Source: Thalassospiraceae bacterium | GTDB lineage: Bacteria; Pseudomonadota; Alphaproteobacteria; Rhodospirillales; Magnetovibrionaceae | DNA: 7,680 bases | Direction of reading: 5' to 3' | NCBI GenBank assembly: GCA_030637205.1 | Contig: DAOVVL010000080.1 | Coordinates: forward strand, 1-7,680 | Shown: piece by piece, positions 5,716 through 7,680 of the stretch | Numbering within the stretch: the stretch's first letter is position 1 | Layout of the letters: each line of letters begins with the position of its first letter | Position numbers and translations under genes: made by a program | Notes under the pieces: generated by a model | Told to the model about the DNA's origin: nothing | Seen by the model: the letters and a program-made list of their open reading frames with translations, nothing else | Databases searched by the model: none

Positions 5716-6867
5716 TTAAATCAGCGCCAAATCATCGCGATGGACAATTTCATCACGTCCGCGGTAGCCCAGAATTTTTTCAAACTCGCCCGATTTCTTG
5801 CCGATGATCTTTTGCGCATCAATGGCTGAATAGGCACTTAAACCACGTGCGATTTCAGTGCCGCCTTGGTCATTGATAAAGACCGCATCGCCTTTTTCGA
5901 ACGCACCTTCGATGCGTGCCACGCCGGCTGCCAGCAAACTCTTTCCGCTTTTAAGCGCGTTCAGCGCGCCATCGTCAACCACCAGCGTGCCGGTGGGTTG
6001 AAGCGAAGCCGCAATCCAGCGTTTGCGCGCATTGGCCGGTGTTGCTTTGGGTGTAAACCATGTCACCCGTGCGCCATCCCAAATAGCCCGCACGGGGTGT
6101 TCATCAGCGCCGCGCGCAATCACCATCGCGCAACCGTTCGCCAGACAGATTTTCGCAGCGGTTAATTTAGTGACCATCCCGCCCGAGCCCACTTCGGTAC
6201 GCGTAGCGCCTGCCATGGCTTCGATGTCGGGCGTGACTTCGCCGACTTCATCAATGTGGCGGGCGTCATCATGCGCGGCGGGATCAGCTGTATAAAGACC
6301 ATCAATATCGCTGAGCAATACCAGTGCATCGGCGCTGATCATCGCAGCCACGCGCGCCGCTAGCCGGTCATTATCGCCAAAGCGGATTTCATCGGTAGCA
6401 ACCGTGTCGTTTTCGTTAATCAAGGGCACCGCGCCTTGGCGCAGCAGGGCATCAATGGTGTTGCGCGCATTTAAATACCGCCGACGGTTTTCGGTGTCAC
6501 CCAGTGTCAGCAAAACCTGGGCCACGATCAGTTCATGGTGACCCAGAACTTCCTGATAGGCATGGGCCAAACGCACCTGGCCCGTTGCGGCGGCGGCCTG
6601 TTTTTCTTCCAGTTTCAACTGCCCGTCGCTTAAACCCAGATAGCGCCGACCCACGGCAATGGCGCCGCTGGAAACGACCACTACTTCCTGGCCGCGACCC
6701 CGCATGGCTTTGATGTCAGCGGCCAGACTTTCAAGCCATTTGCGATGCAACGTGCCGTGTTCTTCATCGACCAACAGCGCCGAGCCGATTTTGAGCACCA
6801 CCCGCTTGGCATCCAAGAGGCGTGATGATCCTTTTTTCAGGTTTGCGGCCTTCTTGTCGCTGCTCAT
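5716..6867 (-). CDS. proB: Glutamate 5-kinase (gamma-glutamyl kinase) with PUA domain
   Basis: ProB phosphorylates glutamate with ATP to gamma-glutamyl phosphate, the committed and normally proline-inhibited step of proline synthesis. The 383-residue protein has an amino acid kinase domain: VVLKIGSALL (23-32), VVVVSSGAIAVG (62-73), LINENDTV (149-156), RFGDNDRLAARVA (162-174), LLSDIDGLYTADP (184-196) and GSGGMVTKL (227-235). A C-terminal PUA domain follows from about 287 to 370 (GTLVVDDGALNALKSGKSLLAAGV onward), as in full-length bacterial ProB. The first 20 residues are a polar extension beyond the conserved core. The ATG at 6867 overlaps the obg stop as ATGA, with GAGGA inside obg about 9 nt upstream, so translational coupling to obg is likely. 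The unstable ProA substrate is normally channelled between ProB and ProA. Here the two genes are separated by the oppositely oriented pentapeptide-repeat gene. Confidence 0.97.
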   Translation of the reverse strand: MSSDKKAANLKKGSSRLLDAKRVVLKIGSALLVDEEHGTLHRKWLESLAADIKAMRGRGQEVVVVSSGAIAVGRRYLGLSDGQLKLEEKQAAAATGQVRLAHAYQEVLGHHELIVAQVLLTLGDTENRRRYLNARNTIDALLRQGAVPLINENDTVATDEIRFGDNDRLAARVAAMISADALVLLSDIDGLYTADPAAHDDARHIDEVGEVTPDIEAMAGATRTEVGSGGMVTKLTAAKICLANGCAMVIARGADEHPVRAIWDGARVTWFTPKATPANARKRWIAASLQPTGTLVVDDGALNALKSGKSLLAAGVARIEGAFEKGDAVFINDQGGTEIARGLSAYSAIDAQKIIGKKSGEFEKILGYRGRDEIVHRDDLALI

Positions 6868-7680
6868 GGCCGGTATTCCTCTCGTTGGCCTGCCTCTTTT
6901 TCTTCCAATTCAAGCTGGCGGCTATGTTCAACGGCGGAAAACAGGACTTCCTGAACCTCGTCAACGCCCATGCCTGCGGCACCCGAAATAACGTACACTT
7001 TTTTGCCGCATGCGGCTTGCAACGCTTCCCGGGCTTCACTGGCAGCTTCATCGGTTAAGGCATCGCATTTGTTCAACGCCACCACTTCCAGCTTGTCTTT
7101 AAGCTCACCCCCGTAGGCATCAAGTTCATGGCGCACGATGCGGTAATTTTCCGCAACGTCTTCAGCGGTACCGTCCACCAGATGCAAGATCGCGCCACAG
7201 CGTTCCACATGGCCCAGAAAACGCGTGCCAAGGCCTGCGCCTTCGTGTGCGCCTGCGATCAGGCCGGGTACGTCGGCCAGGACCATTTCCCGGTCATTGC
7301 TACGCACCACACCCAAATTAGGGTGCAACGTGGTGAACGGATAATCTGCAATCTTGGGCCGGGCCCGCGACACGGCGGCAATAAACGTGGACTTGCCCGC
7401 GTTGGGCAAACCAACCAGACCAATATCGGCGATCAATTTTAAGTGCAGCCATACCCACATTTCGGTGCCGGGGTGGCCGGGATCGGCACGCCTGGGCGCA
7501 CGGTTGGTGGAAGATTTGAAATGTGCATTGCCATAACCGCCATCGCCACCATTCAGCAACAACACGTGTTCACCGACTTCTGTCACATCAGCCAGCACGA
7601 CTTCCTTGTCTTCGCTGAGAATCTGCGTACCGGCGGGAACCTCGATCACCAGATCCTTGCCGCCTGCCCCGGTGCGATCC
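6864..7680 (-). CDS. obg: GTPase Obg, C-terminal 271 residues (5' end beyond the window)
   Basis: This is the end of the Obg/CgtA GTPase, which acts in late 50S assembly and in growth and stress control. The frame is open to the right edge; translation just inside it reads DRTGAGGKDL then VIEVPAGTQI, the distal part of the Gly-rich Obg domain. NGGDGGYGN and STNRAPRRADPG follow. The G domain carries all five motifs: G1 GLPNAGKST (7388-7414), G2 Thr in YPFTTLHPNLG, G3 DVPGLIAGAHEGAG, G4 NKCD and G5 SGAAG. The product stops soon after the G domain with a charged tail (LELEEKEAGQREEYRP), so it lacks the extra C-terminal domain seen in some Gram-positive Obg proteins. Its stop overlaps the proB start by 4 nt. 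The true start and any promoter lie outside the window. Confidence 0.96.
   Translation of the reverse strand, partial: DRTGAGGKDLVIEVPAGTQILSEDKEVVLADVTEVGEHVLLLNGGDGGYGNAHFKSSTNRAPRRADPGHPGTEMWVWLHLKLIADIGLVGLPNAGKSTFIAAVSRARPKIADYPFTTLHPNLGVVRSNDREMVLADVPGLIAGAHEGAGLGTRFLGHVERCGAILHLVDGTAEDVAENYRIVRHELDAYGGELKDKLEVVALNKCDALTDEAASEAREALQAACGKKVYVISGAAGMGVDEVQEVLFSAVEHSRQLELEEKEAGQREEYRP

Noticed and set aside
5705..5730. Possible terminator hairpin (GATTAA / TTAAATC) between the pentapeptide gene and proB
   Set aside because: The arms pair imperfectly, are AT-rich and extend into the proB coding end. No T-tract supports termination.
1945..6867. gpmI and proB both begin with ATGAGCAGCGA (MSSD, then Lys-rich)
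   Set aside because: The 11-base identity ends at once and the proteins are unrelated. Short Ser/Lys-rich N-termini are common, so this is treated as chance.

Overview
The window is a bacterial chromosomal segment whose gene content and order point to an alphaproteobacterium. The protein style and the order obg-proB-proA-nadD-rsfS-rlmH-gpmI-envC match the arrangement known from Rhodospirillales-like lineages. Base composition is moderately GC-rich. No RNA gene, insertion sequence, CRISPR array or phage gene was seen. Genus cannot be fixed from the sequence alone.

Layout, read right to left because almost everything is on the minus strand. (1) 7680-5716: the 3' part of the GTPase gene obg, overlapped by 4 nt by proB (glutamate 5-kinase). 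(2) 5051-5704, plus strand: an exported pentapeptide-repeat protein with about 27 consecutive pentads. It converges on proB with an 11-nt gap and diverges from proA across 168 nt that hold a plausible sigma-70-type promoter. (3) 4882-396: a second minus-strand run of proA, nadD, rsfS, rlmH and gpmI with gaps of 10 to 65 nt. (4) 396-1: the first 132 codons of an EnvC-type murein hydrolase activator, whose ATG overlaps the gpmI stop codon by one base. This gene runs off the left edge.

Functionally, ProB and ProA catalyse the first two steps of proline synthesis from glutamate. NadD makes the NAD precursor deamido-NAD. RsfS silences ribosomes, RlmH methylates 23S rRNA, and Obg acts in 50S assembly and stress signalling. 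GpmI is the cofactor-independent phosphoglycerate mutase, and EnvC belongs to cell-wall remodelling at division. This is a growth-linked housekeeping cluster.

The one clear departure is the secreted pentapeptide-repeat gene in opposite orientation between proB and proA, which are normally adjacent. It splits the cluster into two transcription units and creates a potential antisense arrangement. I saw no convincing evidence of a novel defence or mobile system. The remaining observations are local: start-codon choices, translational coupling and small inverted repeats in the gaps.
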